From NCBI GenBank assembly GCA_020161845.1, contig JAIUNK010000007.1:1-64000 (forward strand): DNA of 64,000 nt, given 5' to 3'. The notes beneath the pieces are model-generated. The model worked only from the letters and a program-made list of their open reading frames with translations, was not told where the DNA came from and did no database searches. Below, in pieces: positions 1 to 7,680 of the stretch. The position numbers and the translations under genes are program-made. Source of the DNA: Actinomycetota bacterium. Its GTDB lineage: Bacteria; Actinomycetota; Actinomycetes; Actinomycetales; Dermatophilaceae. Positions within the stretch are counted from its first letter, which is position 1, and each line of letters starts with the position of its first letter.

Positions 1-254
1 AGCCGCCGGACCTGGACCTGCCGATGCCGTGGCACGTCGGGGTGAAGTGGCGGGTGTCCACGCTGGCCGGGTTCGAGGGGGGCACCAAGATCTACCTGAA
101 CACCATCGACCCGTGGAATCTGCGCGATCGCGTCGTCCCGGAGCTGCAGCGGCTGCGCGCCCAGGGCGCCATCGCGCCGTCGATCCGGATCGCCATCGAG
201 TGTCACTGTCGGCCGAACTCGCTGCGCTACAACCCGGTGCTGCGCCCCGACTGA
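1..254 (+). CDS. C-terminal fragment of an unrecognised protein
   Basis: The frame is open from base 3 and ends in TGA at 252-254, so about 83 C-terminal residues of a gene starting outside the window are visible. The readable part contains GGTKIYLNTIDPWNLRDRVV and a CHC motif about 18 residues before the end. I do not recognise the family and assign no function. The next gene starts 46 bases later on the same strand. Confidence 0.6.
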   Translation, partial: PPDLDLPMPWHVGVKWRVSTLAGFEGGTKIYLNTIDPWNLRDRVVPELQRLRAQGAIAPSIRIAIECHCRPNSLRYNPVLRPD

Positions 255-300
255 CGCACGGAGCGCGAGGGCCGGGCGCCCGTGCCTCGCCTCTGGCATC

Positions 301-1137
301 GTGAGCCGGGTGAGCCAGTTCGATCCGCGCGATCTGCCCGAACTCGACGCCGTGACCCCGGCGTACTATCTCCCGCTCGGTGCCGAGGTGTTCCAGCCGA
401 CCCTGCGGGCCCAGGGCGCGTGGTACCCCTACGAGCAGCACATGGCCCCTGTCGCCGGTCTGCTCGCGCACGTCATCGAGACCCATGACCCCCGCCCTGA
501 CCTGCAGCTGTCCCGGGTGACCTATGAGATCCTCGGCCTCATCCCCGCCGCGCCCTCGACGATTCGGGTGCGCACCCTGCGTCCCGGCCGGACCATCGAA
601 CTCGTCGAGGCCACCATGACGATCCTGGACCGGGAGGTGGTGCGGGCCACCGGTTGGCGGCTGTCCCGCCAGGACACGGCGCAGGTCGCCGGCGGTTTCT
701 GGGATCCGCTGCCGGAGCCGGACTCGATGCAGCCGTGGACGGGCTCGCGGCTGTGGGGCGGGGGCTTCATCGCCTCCCTCGACTTCCGCACCGTTCCGGG
801 CAGTCAGCCGGGCAGCGGCACCGCCTGGATCCGCAGCGACACCGAGCTGGTCGCGGGCGAGGCCGCCAGCGACGTGGCCCGCTTCATCGCCCTGGTGGAC
901 ACCGCCAATGGGATCGCCACCCGGGCTCATCCGGCCGAGTGGATGTTCCCCAACACCGATCTGACGATCCACCTGTTCCGTACGCCGCGGTCGGGCTGGG
1001 TCGGTTTCGACACCGAGGTGGTCTTCGGGGAGACGGGCGTGGGGTTGACGTCGTCGAAGCTGTACGACGAGCGGGGCGCGGTCGGGCGCTCCGAGCAGAT
1101 CCTGACCGTCCGCGAAATGCCCACCCGGCAGCCCTGA
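301..1137 (+). CDS. Acyl-CoA thioesterase-like double hot-dog protein
   Basis: This 278-residue protein looks like a TesB-like/4HBT_3 thioesterase family member. Residues about 45-130 carry an LSRVTYEILGLIP segment followed by RPGRTIELVEA and a WRL strand, the pattern of the N-terminal hot-dog fold; the second half would be the second hot-dog. Members of the family hydrolyse acyl-CoA thioesters, but substrate and catalytic residues cannot be read here, so activity is inferred. The start is the GTG at 301; a second in-frame GTG at 310 is equally possible because neither has a clear Shine-Dalgarno sequence. A 1.1-kb non-coding stretch follows. Confidence 0.7.
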   Translation: MSRVSQFDPRDLPELDAVTPAYYLPLGAEVFQPTLRAQGAWYPYEQHMAPVAGLLAHVIETHDPRPDLQLSRVTYEILGLIPAAPSTIRVRTLRPGRTIELVEATMTILDREVVRATGWRLSRQDTAQVAGGFWDPLPEPDSMQPWTGSRLWGGGFIASLDFRTVPGSQPGSGTAWIRSDTELVAGEAASDVARFIALVDTANGIATRAHPAEWMFPNTDLTIHLFRTPRSGWVGFDTEVVFGETGVGLTSSKLYDERGAVGRSEQILTVREMPTRQP

Positions 1138-1322
1138 GGCGCGATTCTGCCCCGGCGAAGGGCCCTTCGTTAAGTTCCGCGCAACGCTAAGTTGACCGCA
1201 ATTCCGTTCTCGTGCGACGCGATTGAACTTTCAACATCAATGCCTTTACTTGGCCTTGACACACTTGGGAGAACCTTGGGTGGACAGACTGGGACGCTCG
1301 TCCGAGTATTGAGTCACGGCCA

Positions 1323-1822
1323 GGGGAAACCCTCCGTGAACACAACCGAACTTCGCGAGTCCGGCTCGGGCCCGCGCAGTTCAAGTGGGGAAATAGGACG
1401 TCCGCCCCTCGTTGGGGAACGAGTGGCGGACTCTGGGGAAGCACCACCCGCGGCGCATCTGGGGAGAGCGCGCCGCGGTTCTCGGGGAAAAATTCGCGGG
1501 GCCGTGGGGATGGCCTCCAGCGACACTGACGAGGCGCGACACCGGATGGGGATCCGGTGTCGCGCCTCGTTGCGTTGTGCGCAGTCGGCCGTTGCATCTC
1601 AGCTGAACGCCCGGCCATTGTCCAGGACGGTCGTCCAAGCTACTGTGGAGTAATCGGATTGGTCGCGAGAGCGAATCATCGATTCCGACCCGGCCGGGGC
1701 ACCACGCACAGCCGGGACGGATCGAGGCGAATGGGGATTCGACCTTCGCATCTCGGCGCGAGATCCGGTGTGGGGAAATGCCAAATCGATGCTTGGGGGA
1801 AGCATGTCCGGCTTCATGGGGA
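1323..1822 (+). repeat. Periodic GGGGA/GGGGAA motif array
   Basis: GGGGA occurs on the plus strand at 1323, 1387, 1414, 1435, 1461, 1484, 1506, 1548, 1733, 1772, 1795/1796 and 1818. Most neighbouring copies lie 21-27 bases apart or about twice that, roughly two helical turns. I found no copy of the complement TCCCC in the interval, so the array is strand-biased. The motif is often TGGGGAA. I recognise no named regulator site; a protein-binding array or an RNA leader element are both possible. Confidence 0.55.
1529..1570. terminator. Strong 19-bp hairpin within the non-coding region
   Basis: Arms 1529-1547 and 1552-1570 are perfect complements of 19 bp around a GGGG loop whose bases are also one unit of the GGGGA array. 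There is no long T-run after either arm. It could terminate the thioesterase transcript nearly 400 bp after the stop codon, or be a structural part of the array. The terminator role is a guess; the structure itself is certain. Confidence 0.5.
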
Positions 1823-2237
1823 AATACTGTGACGTTCCGCGCGATTCAGTTCGCGCGCCCGCTCCGGCGTACCGTCGCCAGGCCCTCGTCCGCCTGACCT
1901 GACCGCCGCCGCGACGCCCCCGACCGCCCGCCTGGCCCGCCCCTTTCCCGGCAGCCGCGCGCGGCGCGGGTCCACCGCGCCGATCCCGTCCCGGCCCGTC
2001 GCGTCGGTCTGAACTCACCGCATCACCAGCGCCGCCCGCGCCGATCGCGAGGCGCGCGTGGCCCGGTGTGCTCGTCGGTCTCCGAGAGCACCCGGACCAG
2101 CACCGTTCTTCGTGCCCACAGCCCGGTGGGTGCCGTCTTCGGCATGCCCGCGGGGGCCCCGCCCTGCCCACGCACGCCCCGACAGCGAAACGGTGACCCA
2201 TCGCCCGGGAGACCGGGCCGAGACGAGGAGTACTCCC

Positions 2238-3056
2238 GTGAATCACCGCATCACCCGCCTGCTGGCCGCCACGGCCGCAGGCACCGTCGCCGCGCTGGCC
2301 GCGGCACCCGTCGCGGTCGCCGCGGACGGTCCCGGCGCCGCCTCCGCCCAGGGCTGGGCCGGCAGCGTGCAGACCACGCCCTATTCGAGCATCGGCACCC
2401 CGGCCACGGCGGACAGCGTGACCAACCCGGTGGCCAGCGCCGGGGTGGGCGCGATCGGGCTCACCGGCAGCGGGCGCGCCAACATCTCGACAGGGCTGCA
2501 GTACGTCGAGGCCCAGTCCTACGCCGACTCGGCGTACCACTCCCGCGCCTCCGTCACGCTGCACGCCCCCGTCACGGGGACGACCGGCGCCCAGACCTAT
2601 TCGGCGAGCACCAGCGTGCTGCGCGCCCAGTGCCTCAGCGACGGCACCGGCACGCCCACCGGCTCGGTGCAGATCAACGCGTCGGTGCCCGTCGGAATCG
2701 GCCCCACGCCCGCCCCGGGCACGACCGTCTACTTCAGCGGCGCAACGCCGTTCGGCACCACCGCACCCACCTCCAACTGGGAGATGAAGGTCGTCTGGAA
2801 CGAGCAGACCCGGCTCGCGAACGGCCAGTTGCGGGTCGTCGGCATGCACACCTACTACAACGTGCCGAAGAAGATGCTCTCCGCCGCGATCACCGGCGAC
2901 GTCGCGCTCGGCGTCGTGACCTGCGGCAAGGTCAACGACGCGGCCCCGACCGAGCCGATCCCGCTGGCCGACCCGAAGCTGGCGGGGGGCGCCGCGGCGC
3001 TCGCCCTGCTCGGTGGCGTGCTGGTGCTGCGGCGCCGTTCGGGGGCCGTGCGCTGA
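2238..3056 (+). CDS. Secreted protein with C-terminal membrane sorting tail, choice-of-anchor P-like
   Basis: The 272-residue product starts at GTG 2238 behind GAGGAG. It has a Sec signal peptide (basic NHRITR, alanine-rich core, AVAADG cleavage region near residue 30). The body is Ser/Thr/Gly-rich and beta-like, with two Cys about 100 residues apart (AQCLSDGTG and VTCGKVND). The end is a proline stretch (EPIPLADP), a hydrophobic helix GGAAALALLGGVLVL and RRRSGAVR, a tripartite motif-helix-Arg sorting tail. Spacing of the AQC, PAPGTTVYF, NEQ and VVTCG segments resembles the choice-of-anchor P group; this is from memory and unverified. The exosortase-like gene three ORFs downstream makes it the likely sorting substrate. 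Confidence 0.72.
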   Translation: MNHRITRLLAATAAGTVAALAAAPVAVAADGPGAASAQGWAGSVQTTPYSSIGTPATADSVTNPVASAGVGAIGLTGSGRANISTGLQYVEAQSYADSAYHSRASVTLHAPVTGTTGAQTYSASTSVLRAQCLSDGTGTPTGSVQINASVPVGIGPTPAPGTTVYFSGATPFGTTAPTSNWEMKVVWNEQTRLANGQLRVVGMHTYYNVPKKMLSAAITGDVALGVVTCGKVNDAAPTEPIPLADPKLAGGAAALALLGGVLVLRRRSGAVR

Positions 3057-3241
3057 TGTACTCCGGCGGCTTCCCCAGCTCCACCCCGACCCTCGCCGGC
3101 GGCGCCGGCGTCGCAGCGGGCGGCGCGAGCCTGCTCCCCCACACGGGCGCGGGGATCCTCGTGCTGGCCCTGCTCGGGTTCGCGCTGATCGGCGCGGGCC
3201 TGCTCGCCCTCGGCCTGGTCAAGCGCCGCCGGGCCGCCTGA
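3056..3241 (+). CDS. 61-aa LPxTG-tailed membrane peptide
   Basis: The ATG at 3056 overlaps the previous TGA (ATGA-type coupling). Residues 1-25 are Gly/Ala/Ser/Thr-rich with no signal peptide. Then come LLPHTG, a hydrophobic helix of about 22 residues and the basic end KRRRAA. LPHTG fits the LPxTG sortase signal and the whole second half looks like a detached cell-wall sorting signal. No sortase gene is in the window; the only transpeptidase-like enzyme is the exosortase at 4617. It may be a tiny anchored protein, a helper of the preceding secreted protein, or a relic of a split gene. Confidence 0.6.
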   Translation: MYSGGFPSSTPTLAGGAGVAAGGASLLPHTGAGILVLALLGFALIGAGLLALGLVKRRRAA

Positions 3242-3255
3242 GAAGGAACACCGTC

Positions 3256-4620
3256 ATGGTCGCGTTCACCTACCTGCAGGCCCTCGCGTTCGTCCTGCTC
3301 ACCTCGTTCCTGCTGTACGTCGTGCTGATCCTGGTGCCGTTCCTGCGGCGCCGGCCCGGCCCGACCGGGGACGAGAACGGCTACGAGTGGCACTTCTTCG
3401 TGCCGTGCCGCAACGAGCAGGCCGTGATCGGCGAATCGCTGGCCCGGTTGCGGGCGAGCTTCGCGGGCGCCCACGTGTGGGTGATCGACGACGCCAGCGA
3501 CGACGCCACCGCCGCCATCGTGGCGGCGGTGGCGGCCACCGACACCCACGTCCACCTCGTCCGCCGGACGCGCCCGGACGCCCAGACCGGCAAGGGCGAC
3601 GCGCTCAACGCGGCGTACCGGGCCCTGTCGGACTGGCTCGCCGCCGACCCGAACGGAGCCGCGCACGACCGGAACCGGATCGTCGTCGGCGTCGTCGACG
3701 CGGACGGCGTGCTGGCCCCGGACGCGCTGCTCTACGCCGCGGCGGCCTTCGCCGATCCGGCCGTGGGCGCCGCCCAGTGCCAGGTCCAGATGTTCGCCGC
3801 ACCGGCGGGCACCTCCCGGTTCGGCCGGTTGCTGCGCGACCTGCAGGATGCGGAGTTCCGCACCACGATCGCCGCGATGCAGGTGCTGCGCGGCCACACC
3901 CTCTCCGTGGGACTCGGCGGGAACGGCCAATTCAGCCGGCTGGCGGCGCTCGACGCGATCGGCGCGCAGGCCGAGAACCCTTGGCACGGTTCGCTCCTGG
4001 AGGACTACGAACTGAGCCTGCACATGATGCTCGTGGGCTGGCAGACCCGCTATCTGCACGACGCGATCGTCAGCCAGGAGGCCGTGCTGACCCCGCGCGC
4101 CCTGATCCGGCAGCGGACCCGCTGGTGCCAGGGCGGCATGCAGTGCGTCCGCTACCTGCGCCAGGTCGCCGTCAGCCCGCACATCACGCCCGCCGGCACG
4201 CTGGAGATGGCGTACTTCCTGTCCACCCCCTTCCAAGAGTTGCTCGGCATGATCGTCTGGCCGCTGGTGGGCCTCGGCGTGCTCTGGTTCGGGCTGCAGG
4301 CCAGCCCTGACCTGCTCGGGGTCCTGGCGAACGCCGCCTGGGTGCTGCCGCTCGTGCTGCTCACCGGGATCGCGCCGTTCGCGTCGTGGGGCGTCATCTA
4401 CGGCCGGCAGCGCGGGTTCGGTCCGCTGCGGTCGCTGGGCTACGGGCTCGCCTACTGGCTGTATTCGTACCTGCCCCAGCTGTACGTCGTGTCCGCCGTG
4501 CGCCGACTGCTGCAGGGCCGCACCGGTTGGGAGAAGACCGCCCGCCTCGGCGACGCCACCCCCGCCACGCCCGAACCGACCACCGCACCGACCCTCGTGC
4601 TGAGCGGAGCCACCCCATGA
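3256..4620 (+). CDS. Membrane family 2 glycosyltransferase (processive, BcsA/NodC-like)
   Basis: The ATG at 3256 follows AGAAGGA (3241-3247). The 454-residue protein has an N-terminal helix (about 5-32), a GT-A domain and three or four C-terminal helices. Visible motifs are VIDDASDD (nucleotide-sugar binding), GKGDALN, the metal-binding VDADG, the acceptor-site LEDYELS and QRTRWCQG (the Q/RxxRW signature). These mark an inverting polymerising glycosyltransferase that uses a UDP-sugar and may extrude the product. A downstream UDP-GlcNAc 2-epimerase suggests GlcNAc or ManNAc units, by inference. The tail (ATPATPEPTTAP) is disordered. It overlaps the exosortase gene by 4 bases. Confidence 0.9.
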   Translation: MVAFTYLQALAFVLLTSFLLYVVLILVPFLRRRPGPTGDENGYEWHFFVPCRNEQAVIGESLARLRASFAGAHVWVIDDASDDATAAIVAAVAATDTHVHLVRRTRPDAQTGKGDALNAAYRALSDWLAADPNGAAHDRNRIVVGVVDADGVLAPDALLYAAAAFADPAVGAAQCQVQMFAAPAGTSRFGRLLRDLQDAEFRTTIAAMQVLRGHTLSVGLGGNGQFSRLAALDAIGAQAENPWHGSLLEDYELSLHMMLVGWQTRYLHDAIVSQEAVLTPRALIRQRTRWCQGGMQCVRYLRQVAVSPHITPAGTLEMAYFLSTPFQELLGMIVWPLVGLGVLWFGLQASPDLLGVLANAAWVLPLVLLTGIAPFASWGVIYGRQRGFGPLRSLGYGLAYWLYSYLPQLYVVSAVRRLLQGRTGWEKTARLGDATPATPEPTTAPTLVLSGATP

Positions 4621-5291
4621 GCACGGCATCGACCACGGCACCGACCGCCACATCGACGGCCACGTCTGCTGCGGTGGCCCAAGCCCCCACGACCGCCCCG
4701 GGGCGCCGGCTGACGCGAGCCGCCCGGCTCGGCACCGCCGCGGCGCTGGCGGCCGCCGCGGGGGCTCTCCTGCTGGCCTGGGATGCCCTCACGCCCGCCG
4801 AGTCGCGGTGGACCGCGATTGCGCTGCGGCTGGTCTTCGGGCCAGGTACCGGTGCGGCCGGGGACGTCGTCTGGACCGGGATCGGCACCGACCGGCTGCT
4901 CGGCATGCAGCTGACGATGCTCTGCTCGACGGTCGTGCTGCTCGCCCCGCTGTGCCTCCTGGGGGCCGCGTTGTTCGCGGGCCTGCGGCGCAGCCCGGCC
5001 TGGCGGATCGCGGCCGGGACCGGTGCCGCGCTGCTGGTGGCGACCCTGGCGAACCAGCTGCGCCTGGCCCTGCTCGTGGTGCTCTGGCGGTGGCAGGGCC
5101 AGTCGGGCTTCGACCTGGGGCACCGCTACCTGGGGTCGATCGGGGTCATCATCCTCTTCGCGGTGTCGATGTATCTGATGGTGCGCATCGCCATCGGTGG
5201 TCGGCGCGCCCGCGCACGGCGTACCGGCGGACGGCGTACCGGCGCAACCCGCACCCGCGAGACCGACAACACGAGGATGGTGGACCAGTGA
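4617..5291 (+). CDS. Exosortase/archaeosortase-family transpeptidase
   Basis: The 224-residue membrane protein starts at ATG 4617, overlapping the glycosyltransferase stop. After a Thr/Ala-rich 30-residue N-terminus come four or five hydrophobic segments. The three residues expected of the exosortase/archaeosortase superfamily are present in order: Cys103 in MLCSTVV, Arg149 in NQLRLALL and His169 in GHRYLGS. Such enzymes cut a C-terminal motif-helix-Arg tail and transfer the protein to a surface acceptor. The likely substrate is the secreted protein at 2238 and the likely acceptor a glycan made by the neighbouring glycosyltransferase; both are inferred from context. The subfamily cannot be assigned. 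The end is basic and disordered. Confidence 0.8.
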   Translation: MSTASTTAPTATSTATSAAVAQAPTTAPGRRLTRAARLGTAAALAAAAGALLLAWDALTPAESRWTAIALRLVFGPGTGAAGDVVWTGIGTDRLLGMQLTMLCSTVVLLAPLCLLGAALFAGLRRSPAWRIAAGTGAALLVATLANQLRLALLVVLWRWQGQSGFDLGHRYLGSIGVIILFAVSMYLMVRIAIGGRRARARRTGGRRTGATRTRETDNTRMVDQ

Positions 5292-6468
5292 GCCCCGCAA
5301 CGCGCGGCGCACCCGACGCCCGGCCGCACGTCATGCTCGTCTACGGCACCGGCCCGAGGCGATCAAGACCGCGCCGCTGGTGTTGGGGCTGCGCCGGCGC
5401 GGCGCCGTCCGGGTGAGCGTCTGCGTCACCGGTCAGCACCGGGAGATGTTGACGCAGGTCAACGACGTCTTCGGGATTGTCCCGGAGCACGACCTGGAGC
5501 TGTTCGAACCCGGCCAGGGCATCGAGTCGATCGTGGCCAAGACCCTGCTGCGGCTGACCCCGATCCTGCAGGAGCAGCGCCCCGACGCGGTTGTCGTCCA
5601 CGGCGACACCTCGACGGCGAACGCGGCGGCGCAGGCGGCGTTCTACGCCGGCATCCCGGTCGTGCACCTAGAGGCCGGGCTGCGCACGCACGACCTGGGC
5701 TCCCCCTTCCCGGAGGAGGCGAACCGGCAGCTCATCGGGCGCCTCGCCGCGCTGCACCTGGCCCCGACCGAGGGCAACCGGGCCGCCCTGCTCGCCGAGA
5801 ACATCCCGGCGCAGCGGATCGTCGTCACCGGCAACACCGTCATCGACGCCCTGCAGGACGTCGTCGGCCGCCTCCCGGCCGTGCCGGTCGAACGGCGGCG
5901 CGTGCTGGTCACGCTGCACCGCCGTGAGAACCTCGGCGCGACGATGGTCGGCATCGCTCGGGCGCTGCGCCGGGTGGCCGTCGAGAGCCCGGATGTGACG
6001 TTCGTCGTCCCGCTGCATCTCAACCCCGCCGTCCGCCGTGCCGTCCTGCCCGAACTGGCCGGCCTCGGGAACGTCGACGTGCGCGAGCCGCTGGACTACC
6101 TGACCTTCGTCGGGGAGCTGGCCCGGTGCGGTCTGGTGGTCACCGACTCGGGTGGGTTGCAGGAGGAGGGTCCCGGCCTGGGCAAACCCGTGCTGGTCAC
6201 TCGGGACACGACCGAGCGGCCCGAGGCGGTCGCCGCCGGTACGGCGCGGCTGGTGGGTACGGCGGAGGAGGGCGTGTACGCCGAGCTGCGCCGGCTGCTC
6301 GACGAACCCGCGGCGTACCGGGCGATGGCGACTGCCGTGAATCCCTATGGCGACGGGGCGGCCGTGCCGCGGTGTGCCGCTGCGATCGAGGCGCTGCTGG
6401 GGGTGGGCAGCCGCGAACCGGACTTTGTCGCGGACGTCCGCGCGGCGCGGATCCGCAACGTCGCCTGA
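5288..6468 (+). CDS. wecB: UDP-N-acetylglucosamine 2-epimerase, apparent 1-base frameshift near the start
   Basis: The GTG at 5288 overlaps the exosortase stop (GTGA) and opens a frame reading ARPHVMLVYGT. The family signature GTRPEAIK is then broken: the frame continues as GPRRS, while RPEAIKTAPLVLGL appears in the frame that runs to the stop at 6468. One extra C after 5350 (ACCCGG instead of ACCGG) would restore it, so a single base seems missing near 5349-5353. Downstream the enzyme is intact: HGDTSTANAAAQ, HLEAGLRTHDL, EANRQLIG, TLHRRENLG, TDSGGLQEEG and ERPEAV. The enzyme interconverts UDP-GlcNAc and UDP-ManNAc. Either a sequencing error or a real recent inactivation explains this; the clean remainder favours the former. 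Confidence 0.8.
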
Positions 6469-6531
6469 GCCCGCGCAGGCCGCCTCCTCGTTGCCACGCC
6501 GGAACGGCCGCCGGGGCAATAGGCTGCGGGA

Positions 6532-7383
6532 ATGGACCTCACCTACCGCCTCGTCAACGTGTTCGCCGAGAGCCACGACCCCTTCTCCGGGAACGCGATT
6601 GCCGTCTTCGACAATGCCGCCGACGTCCGCGAAGAGGACATGGTCTCCATCGCGCTCCAGCTCACCATGGAGACGGTGTTCATCCTCAGTGTCGACGGCC
6701 AGCGGGCGGAGATCAGGCACGTGTCGTCGCACGGCCAGGGCCGCCTCGCCGGCAGCCCCGCGATCGGCGCGGCCCACGTCATCGACGGGATGCTCGGCAA
6801 CCCCCGCAGTGAGCTCTACCTGTCCGGCGGCCCGGACACGGAGCCGATCACCGTGCAGCCCTACGGCAAGGACAACTGGCAGATCGGGGCGCGCGCCGGT
6901 CTCGCGCGCAAGCTGAAGTCCAGCCCGCAGATCCTCGCCTCGCTGGTGGGCCTGCCGATGACGGCGATCAGCGACGAAGTCATGGTCATCGACTCCGGCC
7001 GTTCCGGGGTCGTGCTGCCCGTCAACACCGTCGAGGACGTCGCCAAGACCCACCTCGACGCGCGGATGCTGCACAGCTACGCGATGCTGTTGAACACCGA
7101 ACCGCAGGTCTACGTCTGGGCCCGCAAGGACGCGGAGACGATCCAGTCTCGGATGTTCTTCGGCCCCGGCGGCGGCGTGCTCGAGGTCGCGGCGACCGGA
7201 TCCGGCGCCGCCAACCTCGGGCACTGGCTGTCGGCGCACGGCGAGACCGGCAAGTGGCGCATCTACCAGGGCGCCGCGGTCGGCCGCCCGTCGGTCCTCG
7301 ACCTGGTGGTCATGCCGGACGACGTGGTCTACGTGGGCGGGCACGTCAACCAGATCGCCACCGGGGTCATGACGATCTACTGA
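6532..7383 (+). CDS. PhzF-family isomerase-like protein
   Basis: The 283-residue protein starts at ATG 6532. PhzF hallmarks are the opening RLVNVFAESHDPFSGNAIAV, METVFIL, and the C-terminal EVAATGSGAANLGHWL with GAAVGRPS. The fold is two diaminopimelate-epimerase-like halves; characterised members are isomerases, but most family members have unknown substrates. The glutamate in METVF is at the place of the PhzF catalytic Glu. It lies 63 bases after the epimerase gene with no overlap, so it may be a separate unit. Confidence 0.85.
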   Translation: MDLTYRLVNVFAESHDPFSGNAIAVFDNAADVREEDMVSIALQLTMETVFILSVDGQRAEIRHVSSHGQGRLAGSPAIGAAHVIDGMLGNPRSELYLSGGPDTEPITVQPYGKDNWQIGARAGLARKLKSSPQILASLVGLPMTAISDEVMVIDSGRSGVVLPVNTVEDVAKTHLDARMLHSYAMLLNTEPQVYVWARKDAETIQSRMFFGPGGGVLEVAATGSGAANLGHWLSAHGETGKWRIYQGAAVGRPSVLDLVVMPDDVVYVGGHVNQIATGVMTIY

Positions 7384-7523
7384 GGCCACGACCTGCGCAG
7401 GCCGGTGGTCTGACTCCCCCGCCGACCCCGCACGACTCGACGCCCCGCTCCGGGTTCCCCCCGGGGCGGGGCGTCGCCGTTCCACGCGCCTCGGCTGGGG
7501 GCGCCGACACGGCTGGCCACCAC

Positions 7524-7596
7524 GACCGTTCACGACCTGCGCTTTTAGCACCATGGTGCTAAAAGCGCAGGTGACGAACGGTCACCCTGTGGATAA
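7524..7596. repeat. 60-bp dispersed palindrome with adjacent DnaA-box-like site (copy A)
   Basis: Bases 7524-7583 form a palindrome centred on CCATGG (7551-7556); 27 of 30 arm positions pair, with ends GACCGTTC and GAACGGTC and core GCTTTTAGCACC. Three bases beyond the right end lies CTGTGGATAA (7587-7596), whose complement contains TTATCCACA, the classical DnaA box. Copies with the same layout are at 15233-15306 and 17456-17528. This one is intergenic, between the PhzF-like gene and ykoC, and might also end transcripts. Confidence 0.8.
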
Positions 7597-7620
7597 GTAC
7601 GGCAGGTCGGGGCGGACCGC

Positions 7621-7680
7621 GGCCCGGCTCACCGCGGCCCGGCTCACCGCGGCCCGGCTCACCGCGGCCCGGCTCACCGC
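7621..7680. repeat. Four 15-bp tandem repeats over the ykoC stop codon
   Basis: Four exact copies of GGCCCGGCTCACCGC run 7621-7680. Each unit contains TCA, a minus-strand TGA; the unit at 7666-7680 supplies the stop codon of the ECF transporter T component (7674-7676). The other three are untranslated in that frame. Confidence 0.8.

Larger units (their letters stand above)
1138..2237. other. 1.1-kb non-coding region upstream of the surface-protein locus
   Basis: No convincing gene is visible on either strand in this unusually long gap. It holds an array of GGGGA motifs (1323-1822), a 19-bp perfect hairpin (1529-1570) and, from about 1850, a C-rich leader ending in a GAGGAG ribosome binding site (2225-2230) for the GTG start at 2238. 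The first part is less GC-rich than its surroundings. It may be the regulatory region of the locus beginning at 2238; that is inference. Confidence 0.5.

Noticed and set aside
1192..1832. Several 60-150 codon open frames in the 1.1-kb gap
   Set aside because: They overlap each other on both strands, lack ribosome binding sites and cross the GGGGA array and hairpin; none looks like a protein.
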